In this document: positions 16,788-24,912 of the stretch, piece after piece
Layout: each line of letters begins with the position of its first letter
Position numbering within the stretch: position 1 is the stretch's first letter
Assembly (NCBI GenBank): GCA_052315315.1
Contig: JBLSDE010000005.1
Span: 1-64,000, forward strand
Direction: 5' to 3'
Length of the DNA stretch: 64,000 nucleotides
DNA from: Cuniculiplasma sp052315315
GTDB taxonomy: Archaea; Thermoplasmatota; Thermoplasmata; Thermoplasmatales; Thermoplasmataceae
Program-made: the position numbers and the translations under genes
Notes under the pieces: model-generated
Told to the model about the DNA's origin: nothing
The model's database searches: none
The model's input: only the letters and a program-made list of their open reading frames with translations

Positions 16788-17915
16788 ATGGAGAAATCTG
16801 ATCTCTTATATCCGCAGTATGATGGAATGAGTCTGTTCAATTTATCTCAAAATATAATGGTAAGCCTGGGTTTGCCTACAAAGAAACCCGTTATAAAGCA
16901 GATACCAGAAGATGGAAAAAAATTATCTGTGGTTCTTATTGATGGGTTTGGATATAAGGCAGGAATAAGGGCCGGAATTCTCACTCCTGAGGATCCTTAC
17001 ATAACAAGTGTGTTTCCCTCAATAACTACAACAGCCCTTGTTACACTGATGTCCGGGCAGATGCCAGGAGAGCACTGCATTCTTGGAGGAACAACATACG
17101 TGAAAAAGCTCGGGGTAATAGTTGATAACTTTAGTTATACTCCTGTATATACAAAGGGCAGGGACTCTATAAAGGATATCATTCCAATGAAGGATCTTTA
17201 TCAGGTGGAAAATATAGTAGAGAAGGCCGAAAAAGATGGAAAAAAATGCGCCATAATATCTCCAGACTTCATAAAAAATTCTGAGTTAACAACAATTACC
17301 AACAGTACCTATGGCACTCATTTTCACTATTACAATATTTGGGATGCCATTTACCATTACAGAAAGGCACTGGAAGGAGATTATGACTTTGTCTATATGT
17401 ATATTCCATTCTCCGATAAGCTCTCCCACGCATATGGCCCATATTCAGAAGCAAACCTTGAAGCACTTCGTCAGATGGTTAATCTCATAAAGAACGTAGC
17501 AGCTGATCATAAGAATAAGTTCAGGGTTGTAATAACTGCAGATCATGGGCACGTGGAAGCAGGAGAACCTGTTGATATGGGAAACAATAGTGATCTGAAA
17601 GCGGCTTTCGAAATACCTCCCTTTGGATCAACAAGATCGGTCTTTTTTTCAGGCAATAGCGGCCTGCTCGATATACTGAACAGGGATTTCCCACGATTAT
17701 ATATTTTCGACAACAGCAGGCAGAATTTTAAAAAGCTATTGGGTTCATATGACGGGCACAAAATAGCAAGTTTCGATTATATTGGTGTACCTTCTGATGC
17801 AAGTTCGTACTTTTATCCTGGGACAAATGATGAGGGAAATACCAAATATTTTAAGGGAAGACATGGTGGATTGTGTCCGGATGAGATGATGATACCTCTC
17901 ATAATAATTAATTGA
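16788..17915 (+). CDS. Type I phosphodiesterase / nucleotide pyrophosphatase-like protein
   Basis: Alkaline-phosphatase-superfamily hydrolase of 375 residues with two metal sites. Visible ligands: Asp in VVLIDGFGYKAG (~52), nucleophile Thr in TSVFPSITTTAL (~80), Asp/His in PFSDKLSHAYGP (~209-213), ADHGH (~250-254) and His in GRHGGLCPDEM (~358). No signal peptide, so it is probably cytoplasmic. It starts 93 bases after the ECF T gene on the same strand, raising the possibility that it acts on the imported compound (for example a phosphorylated or pyrophosphorylated vitamin). A PGM-like enzyme or a phosphonoacetate-type hydrolase is possible. Confidence 0.78.
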   Translation: MEKSDLLYPQYDGMSLFNLSQNIMVSLGLPTKKPVIKQIPEDGKKLSVVLIDGFGYKAGIRAGILTPEDPYITSVFPSITTTALVTLMSGQMPGEHCILGGTTYVKKLGVIVDNFSYTPVYTKGRDSIKDIIPMKDLYQVENIVEKAEKDGKKCAIISPDFIKNSELTTITNSTYGTHFHYYNIWDAIYHYRKALEGDYDFVYMYIPFSDKLSHAYGPYSEANLEALRQMVNLIKNVAADHKNKFRVVITADHGHVEAGEPVDMGNNSDLKAAFEIPPFGSTRSVFFSGNSGLLDILNRDFPRLYIFDNSRQNFKKLLGSYDGHKIASFDYIGVPSDASSYFYPGTNDEGNTKYFKGRHGGLCPDEMMIPLIIIN

Positions 17916-18172
17916 TAAATCTCTCTTATTCTATCAGTCTGATCCCTATAGTATTCATTCAATTTTTCTTCTCAATTATATTTTGGAATATCCCTTTGAC
18001 TCACTTATTTCCATGATTTTTGGAATCCATTATGGATTGAAACAGATTGCGAATCACATTCTTTGTTCACACTGGGGCATGTCCATGCATAATTTTCAAT
18101 TAATTTGCATATAATTTTGATTTAATTTTGAAAAATACCCTTTATGGCCTTAGTGATAACAATCTGATAATT

Positions 18173-19141
18173 ATGAATTCAACAAAGGTAATTGCCATAA
18201 TATTGGGAATACTGATGGTTGGATTTGCGGGTGCTTTTGTTTACGTATATTCTGATTTGAATGCACACAGTCAGAATAGCCCTGCAGTGACCAGCGATCA
18301 GGTTCTTGGAGATGCTTTTTCACATTGGAATGATATATCCATTGAAAACTCAACCCTTCTTGGAAGTCAATATGCCAGCAATGCTTCTCTTCAATGGATA
18401 GGTGGCCCACTTTCAGGGACATATTCCGGAATAAGCAGTATAACTGCAACCTGGAATAAGTTCTTTAATCTGTGGGGTGCTGTTTGGTTTTACACTATAT
18501 CACCGCCTTCTGTGTCAGTATATGGCCAGTACGCAACTGTGGAGTCTCAAAATCAGTTTGTTGTTACACCTGTTAATGCACCATACCAGGTACAGTACAT
18601 TAACGTGAGCTATAATTTGGTATATTCAACATCAACAAACCTCATACAGAAAGAGGTGTGGAAGATCACAGGAACTGGTTTCATCAGCACCAACGATCAG
18701 AATGCTTCAATAAATGAAATTACATCTCTTGCATTCAGCCACTGGAACAACATAGCAATTGAAAACATTTCCACCGTAATGTCTGAGTATGCAGGCAATG
18801 CAACTCTGAACTGGGCAAGCGGCCCACTCAAGGGAGTCTATAACGGAACAGTGTCAATACAGAGTACATGGAACAAATTCTTTGGTCTCTGGAACGCTGT
18901 CTGGTTTTACACTGAAGCTCCACCTGTGGTAACAATTCACGGCAATGTGGCCACCGTTAATGCAACAGTTCAATTCATAGTCCAGAGTAGTTCTAATCTC
19001 TCAAAATTCATGTATATAAACGTAACATATGGACTGAAATATATGGAGACAGGTTTCAATGTGCACGACGGCATATTCCAATACCAGATAGTCTATGAGA
19101 ACTTTGACAACACAGCCATTGGCCCCATAAATAAGGTCTAA
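18173..19141 (+). CDS. Membrane-anchored surface protein with tandem NTF2/SnoaL-like repeats
   Basis: A 322-residue protein. Residues 1-28 form a single N-terminal anchor (KVIAIILGILMVGFAGAF) with the rest outside the cell. The exterior is an internal duplication: residues ~41-157 and ~181-295 align closely (AFSHWNDISIEN / AFSHWNNIAIEN; TWNKFFNLWGAVWFYT / TWNKFFGLWNAVWFYT; ATVESQNQFVV / ATVNATVQFIV). Each unit looks like an NTF2/SnoaL-type fold. About ten N-x-S/T sequons suggest heavy N-glycosylation. I start at the ATG (18173), placed ~27 bases after a TTTATGG element, rather than the TTG at 18128. No enzymatic residues identified; binding or a cell-surface role is inferred. Confidence 0.75.
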   Translation: MNSTKVIAIILGILMVGFAGAFVYVYSDLNAHSQNSPAVTSDQVLGDAFSHWNDISIENSTLLGSQYASNASLQWIGGPLSGTYSGISSITATWNKFFNLWGAVWFYTISPPSVSVYGQYATVESQNQFVVTPVNAPYQVQYINVSYNLVYSTSTNLIQKEVWKITGTGFISTNDQNASINEITSLAFSHWNNIAIENISTVMSEYAGNATLNWASGPLKGVYNGTVSIQSTWNKFFGLWNAVWFYTEAPPVVTIHGNVATVNATVQFIVQSSSNLSKFMYINVTYGLKYMETGFNVHDGIFQYQIVYENFDNTAIGPINKV

Positions 19142-19194
19142 GAATAAAACCTTATATTCTTTTTTATTTATGAGCCAATCTGGTAGTGTAATAT

Positions 19195-19494
19195 TTGGAC
19201 AGGGAGACTGAGAGAATTGTCTGGTATGTACTTGGTGCCACAAGAGGAGGCCCAATGAGGTTCAGAATATTGAGAAAAATAATGAATGAACCGGCTAATA
19301 GACACTCCATAGCTAATGATATTGGGGTAAATTACAGAACTGTGGAACATCATCTGGATATTCTCCTGAAAAATGGGTTTGTCATCGAGGAAGGTGAAGG
19401 ATATGGTAAAATATATTTTCCATCACAGAAAATTGAAAAGTTTTTCGTGGAAATAGAGGAAATGATGAGAAGAAAGGGGTTATTAAATGACTGA
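19195..19494 (+). CDS. Winged-helix (ArsR-like) transcriptional regulator
   Basis: A 99-residue DNA-binding protein. RFRILRKIMNEPANRHSIANDIG, then NYRTVEHHLDILLKNGFV, is a winged helix-turn-helix with recognition helix near residues 44-58, and the GYGKIYFPS hairpin is the wing. The C-terminus is a short charged helix. The start is TTG, because the next upstream in-frame codon after the GTG at 19186 is a stop. A TATA-like run (cttatattc) lies ~45 bases upstream. It overlaps the following membrane-protein gene by eight bases, a recurrent archaeal regulator/membrane-protein pair. Confidence 0.75.
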   Translation: MDRETERIVWYVLGATRGGPMRFRILRKIMNEPANRHSIANDIGVNYRTVEHHLDILLKNGFVIEEGEGYGKIYFPSQKIEKFFVEIEEMMRRKGLLND

Positions 19495-19774
19495 AATAAT
19501 GTGGGATTTAAACATCGCTGTCCTGAGTGCAGAACTTTTAATCTCAATTCTGCTTATTTATGTATTCACAAGAGAGATTAAAAGAAACAGTGTAAAGGTG
19601 TACAAACCAATTCTCTTAATGGGTGCGCTTATTCTCATGCAGCAGGTTGTATCCATATACATTTATTATGGGTTTTCTCTGAATTATGGGTTGGTGCTTT
19701 CAGTACCATTATTTGTAATAAATCTGTTTGGTATTTCCATACTGATTCTCATATACAGAATACTTAGTCCATAG
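19487..19774 (+). CDS. Small membrane protein paired with HTH regulator
   Basis: 95 residues with three hydrophobic helices (~9-27, 41-60 and 70-92) joined by a Lys/Arg-rich loop (REIKRNSVKVYK). The ATG lies inside the 3' end of the winged-helix gene (8-base overlap), so the two are co-translated. By analogy with other HTH/membrane pairs it may tether or modulate the regulator at the membrane, but no sensing motif is visible. Confidence 0.6.
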   Translation: MTEIMWDLNIAVLSAELLISILLIYVFTREIKRNSVKVYKPILLMGALILMQQVVSIYIYYGFSLNYGLVLSVPLFVINLFGISILILIYRILSP

Positions 19775-20049
19775 TCTTAAAGAAATGATATGGGGTATAG
19801 AAACGAAATGTAGATCCAGGCAGAATATCCAAAACAGTAAAATCAAAAAGTTCAGGAAACGAACTATCACAAAGAAGCAGGTCATTAAGCAAAGTACTTC
19901 TTTGAAGAGCTATGACTTCTGGAATGAACATCTTTATAGTTTCATTCAGAAATTTCTTTCTTTATGGGAGATTCAGCAATGAATGGAGTTATGCGGGCTT
20001 TATCCAATTTTAATTGATTAAATATTTAGCAGGAGAAAAAATTCGTTGT

Positions 20050-20886
20050 TTATATCTTTGACATAACTCTTTCCGGGTGTTCCTCATTTGACTTACCATA
20101 GGCGTAAAGCTCAATGTCAGAAATCTTTTCAAATCCCAACTTCTGGCATATGGGCATGGATGTACTCCTGATAGCCTGAATTACTGCAATTTCTAAGCCT
20201 TTCTTCCTTGCGCCTTCTATTCTTGAAGACACAAGACTTGTGTATATCCCTTTCCCCCTAAACTGATTTAGGGTTCCGGAACCCTGTAGAATAAGTATTT
20301 TTTCTTTCATATAATATATACTTACCCCGTAAGCAACAGGTTGATCATACCTACCCAAGAACGCAAGGTAAAGTTCTCCTCCATCACCAGAGTTTGCAAC
20401 TAATTTAGACCTTATGGTAAATCCCTCTTCAGTCTCACCAAATCCATATGCATTAGAAAGTAAATTTGCATATTCCGGGAGTCTTGAAATTGGTTTTTTC
20501 TCTATCATAACCTCTTCATTGCCCTTTATCTCTAATCCTTTCAGTTCTGCGTACATTCCTGCCATACCAACTTGGGGGATTTTTATAAGGCCATGTTTTT
20601 CAAGTAGCTTTCCGAGGGAGTCGGGGGACGAGGATGGCCCTACAAGCCAGGTGAAATTTTTACCTCGATTGTAGTAGCGTTCGATAACTTTTTCAATTAC
20701 GTCTTCGCAAATTTCTTCGGGAACATTTGCTAAACCGACGCAATTAAGCGCAAATGAATCCACATTAGATATCCGTCCACTAACACCTTTAATTCCGATG
20801 GATTCCAATACCCCATGTTCATAAAATCTTGAATTCATTTCATTGCACGTTGCATCTATAAATGATATCAGCGAACCTTTGTCCAC
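20050..20886 (-). CDS. GNAT-family N-acetyltransferase
   Basis: 278 residues. The C-terminal half holds an acetyl-CoA-binding GNAT core: ILQGSGTLNQFRGKGIYTSL (motif A with the R-G-K-G pyrophosphate loop) followed by IAVIQAIRSTSMPICQKLGF (motif B, with the Tyr/Phe-type end). The N-terminal half (~1-125) may be a degenerate second GNAT-like or substrate-binding region. The start is GTG; no closer ATG makes a sensible N-terminus. The acceptor is unknown. It is isolated from its neighbours by ~275 and ~680 bp. Confidence 0.72.
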   Translation of the reverse strand: MDKGSLISFIDATCNEMNSRFYEHGVLESIGIKGVSGRISNVDSFALNCVGLANVPEEICEDVIEKVIERYYNRGKNFTWLVGPSSSPDSLGKLLEKHGLIKIPQVGMAGMYAELKGLEIKGNEEVMIEKKPISRLPEYANLLSNAYGFGETEEGFTIRSKLVANSGDGGELYLAFLGRYDQPVAYGVSIYYMKEKILILQGSGTLNQFRGKGIYTSLVSSRIEGARKKGLEIAVIQAIRSTSMPICQKLGFEKISDIELYAYGKSNEEHPERVMSKI

Positions 20887-21568
20887 AAATAATATAATGA
20901 CAAATTATATTTAAATTTTCCAGCATTCCTTTTAGAGGAGATTTTTCGATTCTGAAATAATATTTTTCAGGTCGGACTATGGAATTCCATTTTTGAGATA
21001 AATGTGCTAGGAAACTTAGTTTATTTCAAGAAAGTTTAAATCATCAAAAAATCTATATAGATTTGTTTATATATTTAAACTGTTCAATTAAATTAACGAT
21101 GCCTGTGGAATCTCTGTATCTCTCCCTTCATGAGAGATTCCATAGAATTCCTTCACTGTCTTCCTTACAATCTCCGATATCTTTTTATCAAACTCTTCCA
21201 TTATTCATTGCCTCATTTCGTTGTTTTAAGGTGCCATCCTCTTATATTTCATGAAATTTATCCATTGTTGAGGGAGTTATTTCATTTGTTCTTACACAAA
21301 ATTAGGGATACTATTACTCAGCACTGTTAATTTCTTTAATTCACCATTCTGTCAATTATGATTGTTGAAAATTTGTAGTATTTTGTATACTGAAGATTAT
21401 GTAGAATTCAGTATGGAAAAAATCACGCTATCTCATATCTGAAAAACAGTTGAAAATATAGAGAAAATTTAATATTCACCCAATGCCAACTTAAAGGAAA
21501 GTGAAAATCATTAAGCTCTGAAAATAAACACTTTGTAATATGTTAGAAATTCAATATTTCCAAAATAA
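20887..21568. other. 682-bp intergenic region with a decayed repeat
   Basis: AT-rich and without an intact gene. Minus-strand positions ~21201 to ~21110 encode MEEFDKKISEIVRKTV followed by KEFYGISHEGR before losing frame, like the start of a transposase. The corresponding DNA (about 21126-21200) resembles 35293-35370 at roughly three quarters of positions, so both are probably relics of the same mobile element. The rest shows no recognisable structure. Confidence 0.35.
21126..21205 (-). repeat. Degenerate dispersed repeat, copy 1
   Basis: Shares the pattern TGAGAGATT-CAT-GAATTCC-TCACT-TCTTCCTT with 35293-35370, with scattered substitutions and small gaps. On the minus strand it reads as a possible N-terminus of a mobile-element protein. 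Extent judged by eye. Confidence 0.4.
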
Positions 21569-21640
21569 GCCGCAGGAGGGATTTGAACCCCCGACCTGCT
21601 GATTACGAATCAGCTGCTCTACCTCCTGAGCTACAGCGGC
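21569..21640 (-). tRNA. tRNA-Thr (anticodon CGT)
   Basis: The minus strand folds as a 72-nt tRNA: acceptor GCCGCTG/CTGCGGC with one U-U mismatch at position 6-67, D-arm AGCTCAGGAGGTAGAGC, anticodon stem CTGAT/ATCAG enclosing loop TCGTA (anticodon CGT), and T-arm GGGGG-TTCAAAT-CCCTC. No intron and no encoded CCA. It overlaps the last codons of the DUF1015 gene on the same strand, whose stop TAA falls in the anticodon loop region. Confidence 0.92.
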
Positions 21641-22760
21641 ATTCAATTTTTTCCATCAAGTAAAAGGCAATGCCTGATGGAATTTTGGGATAAAAATATG
21701 TGGATTTAGCAGGCAGAAGTTTTCCTTTCTGAACTATTTCATAGAACTTCTTTTTTTCCCAAACGGGCATGATTAATCCTCCCCTATTGCGGTTTTTTTC
21801 AATTTCTTCATTTAATTTTTCAAGGCTTGAGGTGTATTCCAGATGTAAATTTTCCTTTTTTCCCTTACCTAAATTAAGAAATTCATCAATAATGTAAACA
21901 TCCTCATACTGTTTCATTTTTTCCTTCTTTTTGAGCACAATTGTACTTTCCATATTTACAAGCGATGGTGCTGGTACTTTCCCCTCGCCCTCAAATCTAT
22001 GAAAATCATAAAATTTTGAAAGGTCCTCATACACACCATCCCAAAGGTCGAATATTCTGTGAACCTCACCAATTCTGGTAGAGTCTGCCTCTATGGAAGT
22101 AACATAAACCATAATCTTATTCCATAAACCAGATGTCTCACGCATGAGTTCGTTCATTGCCCTGTATCTGTGATGACCATCGGCAATTATGGTCACTCTC
22201 TCCATAAGGTCTTCTCTCATTTTTCTTATATACTCCTCTTCGTTGACTATACATATGTCATTCCAGGTTCCCTTTGGTTCTTCGTAGGATTTTGCGCAAC
22301 CCTTTTTCTTCATTATTTCCCATAGTATGGAGTGGAGGTCCGGGGAATCAACAACTGTAAAAACAGGTTCAGTTTGTGCACTGAGTTTCAATATATGTCT
22401 CTTTCTCTGCTGCACATATTCAGGAATTACATTTTCGTGTTCCAGAAACTTATTTTCAGGCCTTGAAATGTCTACAACTCCTATCACACCGAGTCTCTCA
22501 AAAAAAGACCCATTGCTGGAATATCTCTGTCTCAGTATGATAAGTGATTCTCTTTCAAAGCTTTTAAGAATGCCCTTATTAATCCAATCCTGCAATCTTT
22601 CCTTGCACTCATCGTCTTCAAATAATGACAGGTTCATAATATTATAGGGGTTTTTCCTTAATTCCGTTATTTCGTTTTCTGTAAGAGTGTCAAATGGGGG
22701 TGAAATGACATCTCCAAGCCCAGTCTCGTATATAACAGGTTTAAACGTATCAAGTCTCAA
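21603..22760 (-). CDS. DUF1015-family protein
   Basis: 385 residues. The family blocks are SPPFDTLTENE near 20-30, the EYVQQRKRHI region near 115, and TIIADGHHRYRAMNEL near 190-205, the diagnostic DGHHRY motif that suggests a catalytic or metal site. Function is unsettled; bacterial homologues often sit near serine-biosynthesis genes. The start is TTG with GGTGGA upstream. It lies 13 bases after the endonuclease IV gene in a TrmB-nfo-DUF1015 group. Its last ~12 codons (ECRCSSGGRAADS) are read from within tRNA-Thr, an unusual same-strand overlap. Confidence 0.8.
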   Translation of the reverse strand: MRLDTFKPVIYETGLGDVISPPFDTLTENEITELRKNPYNIMNLSLFEDDECKERLQDWINKGILKSFERESLIILRQRYSSNGSFFERLGVIGVVDISRPENKFLEHENVIPEYVQQRKRHILKLSAQTEPVFTVVDSPDLHSILWEIMKKKGCAKSYEEPKGTWNDICIVNEEEYIRKMREDLMERVTIIADGHHRYRAMNELMRETSGLWNKIMVYVTSIEADSTRIGEVHRIFDLWDGVYEDLSKFYDFHRFEGEGKVPAPSLVNMESTIVLKKKEKMKQYEDVYIIDEFLNLGKGKKENLHLEYTSSLEKLNEEIEKNRNRGGLIMPVWEKKKFYEIVQKGKLLPAKSTYFYPKIPSGIAFYLMEKIECRCSSGGRAADS

Positions 22761-22773
22761 AATATTCCACCGT

Positions 22774-23622
22774 TCATATTATAGTATCAAGGACAGACAG
22801 GTCATCCATATAACCCGCTTCTCCCTTTGGAGTTTCCATTATCATGGGTATGTCAAAAAACTTACTATCGTTGAGCAGAAGTGAAAATCCCTTTGCCCCT
22901 ATCTTTCCGAGGCCTATCTGCTCATGCCGGTCGGTGTGTTCACCCAACCCCTTTTTACTGTCATTTAAATGAAATCCCATTATTTTTTCAATTCCAACTG
23001 TATTTTTAATTTCATCAATCATACTTTCGTAGCCCTTTCCATTTGTGAAGTCATAACCTGAGGCCCAGGCGTGACAGGTATCAAGACAAATTCCCACTTT
23101 GTTCTTGTATTCTATCCGATCTATTATTTCCCCTATTTCCAGAAAGGTCTTTCCAACACTATTTCCCTGTCCTGCGGAATTTTCTATCAATACGGTTACT
23201 TTCTGTTCCTTATTTATCACATCATTTAACATGGCCGCCACGTTTTCTATTCCTATTTGCAATGTTGCCTCCTTGAATGATCCTGGGTGAAATGTCAAAA
23301 GTTCAGCACCTATTTCATCGCATCTTTCTATTTCAGTTCTGAAGGCCTCTCTAACTTTATCCCTCAGTTCCTTATCGCTGGATGCCGTATTTAGAAGGTA
23401 AGAAGCGTGAACCATTACACTCCTTATTCCCTTGGAATTTCTATTTTCCTTGAATTTTTCCGGTACTTCTGGAGGAATGGCCTTAGCCTTCCATTGCATC
23501 TGGTTCTTTGAAAATATCTGATATGTTCTGAAATGGAATTTCGATGCACTTATCGGTGTATTTTCAATTCCAACAGTGGTTGAGAGATGACCACCTATTA
23601 GATGTGTTTCTGTTATTTTCAC
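22774..23622 (-). CDS. nfo: Endonuclease IV (AP endonuclease)
   Basis: Cleaves DNA 5' of abasic sites in base-excision repair, using three zinc ions in a TIM barrel. The 282 residues show GGHLSTT near the N-terminus, QIFSKNQMQW, VHASYLLN, FHPGS (~115), LIENSAGQGNSVG (~145), GICLDTCHAWASGYD (~185), FHLNDSKKGLGEHTDRHEQIG (~222-242, written as two adjoining motifs FHLNDSK and DRHEQIG) and METPKGE near the end. The GTG start overlaps the TrmB gene's TGA by four bases, so the nuclease appears translationally coupled to a regulator. Confidence 0.93.
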   Translation of the reverse strand: MKITETHLIGGHLSTTVGIENTPISASKFHFRTYQIFSKNQMQWKAKAIPPEVPEKFKENRNSKGIRSVMVHASYLLNTASSDKELRDKVREAFRTEIERCDEIGAELLTFHPGSFKEATLQIGIENVAAMLNDVINKEQKVTVLIENSAGQGNSVGKTFLEIGEIIDRIEYKNKVGICLDTCHAWASGYDFTNGKGYESMIDEIKNTVGIEKIMGFHLNDSKKGLGEHTDRHEQIGLGKIGAKGFSLLLNDSKFFDIPMIMETPKGEAGYMDDLSVLDTII

Positions 23623-24350
23623 TCTATACCACCAGATATGTGAAAATCACTGCTGTCTATGATCATCTGAACAAACTGGTAAACGTGCATTGCAAGAGCC
23701 GGATTATCTGTATAACCACAGGCATTAAGGTCCGGGCCTGCAAGAAGTGCCCTGGTTCTGTCCGAAACAATATCTGTTGCGATCAGCCCCTCCTTTCTGA
23801 AAGTCTGAACGCTTGGAGGGACTCTCTTATTTGGCGGTGTAACAAATATTACCTTTACTCCCCTCCTTATGGCATTTTCTATATTTTTTTTCATTTCCAG
23901 TCGCATCTCTTTTACCATTGGGGTGCATATGTACAGTTCATTTTCTGCAAGATTGATCATTTCCGATATTTTGTTCATCACCCTTGTCCTTCCATATATT
24001 GTATAAACAAGCTGTGGATCACCCTTTGACGGAAGTTCTTCCTGCATCATCCTCATCTCAGAGAAAAGTTCCTGGACCCTCATATCTATCTTTTTTCTTA
24101 GAGTTTCAAGATCCTCGGGTTTGAACATCTTTGGTCTCCCCTCAGTCTCCTTTGCGTATCCCTTTTCCACAAGGGATTCCATGACCTTATAGGCCGAGGT
24201 TCTTGGAATTTTGGCAGTATCAGCTATCTCATCTGCATTGGCCACACCGTGGTATACAAGTGCTGAGAAACCTTGAGCCTCATAAGCTGAAAGCCCGAAT
24301 AGTTTCAACATCTCTGCGACCTTCTCAAGCCTGGATGTTGTAGTTTCCAT
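23619..24350 (-). CDS. TrmB-family transcriptional regulator
   Basis: Winged-helix regulator of ~243 residues. MLKLFGLSAYEAQGFSALV begins the TrmB-type HTH, with recognition helix around TAKIPRTSAYKVMESLVEKG. A coiled segment follows (~85-105), then a C-terminal effector domain (AENELYICTPMV, GVKVIFVTPPNKR) of the phospholipase-D-like TrmB type. An in-frame GTG at 24365 could add five residues; the ATG at 24350 is preferred. It is first in a group with nfo and DUF1015, suggesting autogenous control, although TrmB proteins usually regulate sugar metabolism. Confidence 0.82.
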   Translation of the reverse strand: METTTSRLEKVAEMLKLFGLSAYEAQGFSALVYHGVANADEIADTAKIPRTSAYKVMESLVEKGYAKETEGRPKMFKPEDLETLRKKIDMRVQELFSEMRMMQEELPSKGDPQLVYTIYGRTRVMNKISEMINLAENELYICTPMVKEMRLEMKKNIENAIRRGVKVIFVTPPNKRVPPSVQTFRKEGLIATDIVSDRTRALLAGPDLNACGYTDNPALAMHVYQFVQMIIDSSDFHISGGIE

Positions 24351-24487
24351 AGCTAAATATGTCACAATTATTAATATTGTTTTCTCCTTTTTACCTGTTA
24401 TTTTACAAATACAATTAGCATTTTATTATGTTTCAAAACTAATTTTCTCACATGATTTAAGTGAATGCATTTCCCTTTAAAAGATAT

Positions 24488-24495
24488 TATATAAA
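24488..24495 (+). promoter_or_regulatory. TATA box for thioesterase-CoaBC-nitrilase operon
   Basis: TATATAAA ending 19 bases before the ATG at 24514. This spacing predicts a transcript beginning at or near the start codon, i.e. a leaderless mRNA. Confidence 0.5.
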
Positions 24496-24513
24496 AAGGG
24501 AAATTCCCATGTC

Positions 24514-24912
24514 ATGGAAAGAGAGGAAAGATTACGGGCTCTTATACACAATGACAATTTCATGAAGCGTTTTAAAATAGAATTGCTGGAAACAAAGGAG
24601 GGATATGTAGATTTTAAGATTCTTATAGAAGAAAATATGCTGAGAATGGGGGAAATTGTAAACGGTGGAATTATTCTTGGCCTATTTGACATAGCAGGAG
24701 CACTTACCATATTCACCCTGGAAGGAGTCGTTAATGGTTTTACAATCTCCTTGAACACAAATTTTATGCGGTCCCTGTCAGGTAATTATGCCAGAGTTGT
24801 TTCGGAACTAAAATCCCATGGCAAAACACATGCATTTATTCACATGAATATGTATAATGATGAGGGTGAAAATACGGCTGTGGCTAACGGAGTGTGGGGC
24901 ATATACAGGTAA
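24514..24912 (+). CDS. PaaI-like hotdog-fold thioesterase
   Basis: 132-residue acyl-CoA thioesterase-type hotdog domain: MLRMGEIVNGGIILGLFDIAGAL is the segment where PaaI enzymes have the N-x-x-G-x-x-HGG-x3-x-L-x-D-x-A pattern, followed by the strands TISLNTNFMRSL and ARVVSELKSHG. The usual HGG is NGG here, while the downstream Asp (LFDIAG, ~58) is kept. The gene is leaderless by promoter spacing and its end overlaps the CoaBC start by 19 bases. A role in CoA or acyl-CoA housekeeping fits the neighbourhood. Confidence 0.75.
   Translation: MEREERLRALIHNDNFMKRFKIELLETKEGYVDFKILIEENMLRMGEIVNGGIILGLFDIAGALTIFTLEGVVNGFTISLNTNFMRSLSGNYARVVSELKSHGKTHAFIHMNMYNDEGENTAVANGVWGIYR

Noticed and set aside
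19785..19982. 65-codon open frame after the HTH/membrane pair
   Set aside because: Composition is Lys/Arg/Ser-rich and irregular, there is no ribosome site or promoter spacing, and it resembles no protein pattern; probably chance.
21063..21330. Two short plus-strand open frames in the gap before tRNA-Thr
   Set aside because: They overlap the degenerate repeat in the opposite sense; the minus-strand reading is more protein-like.
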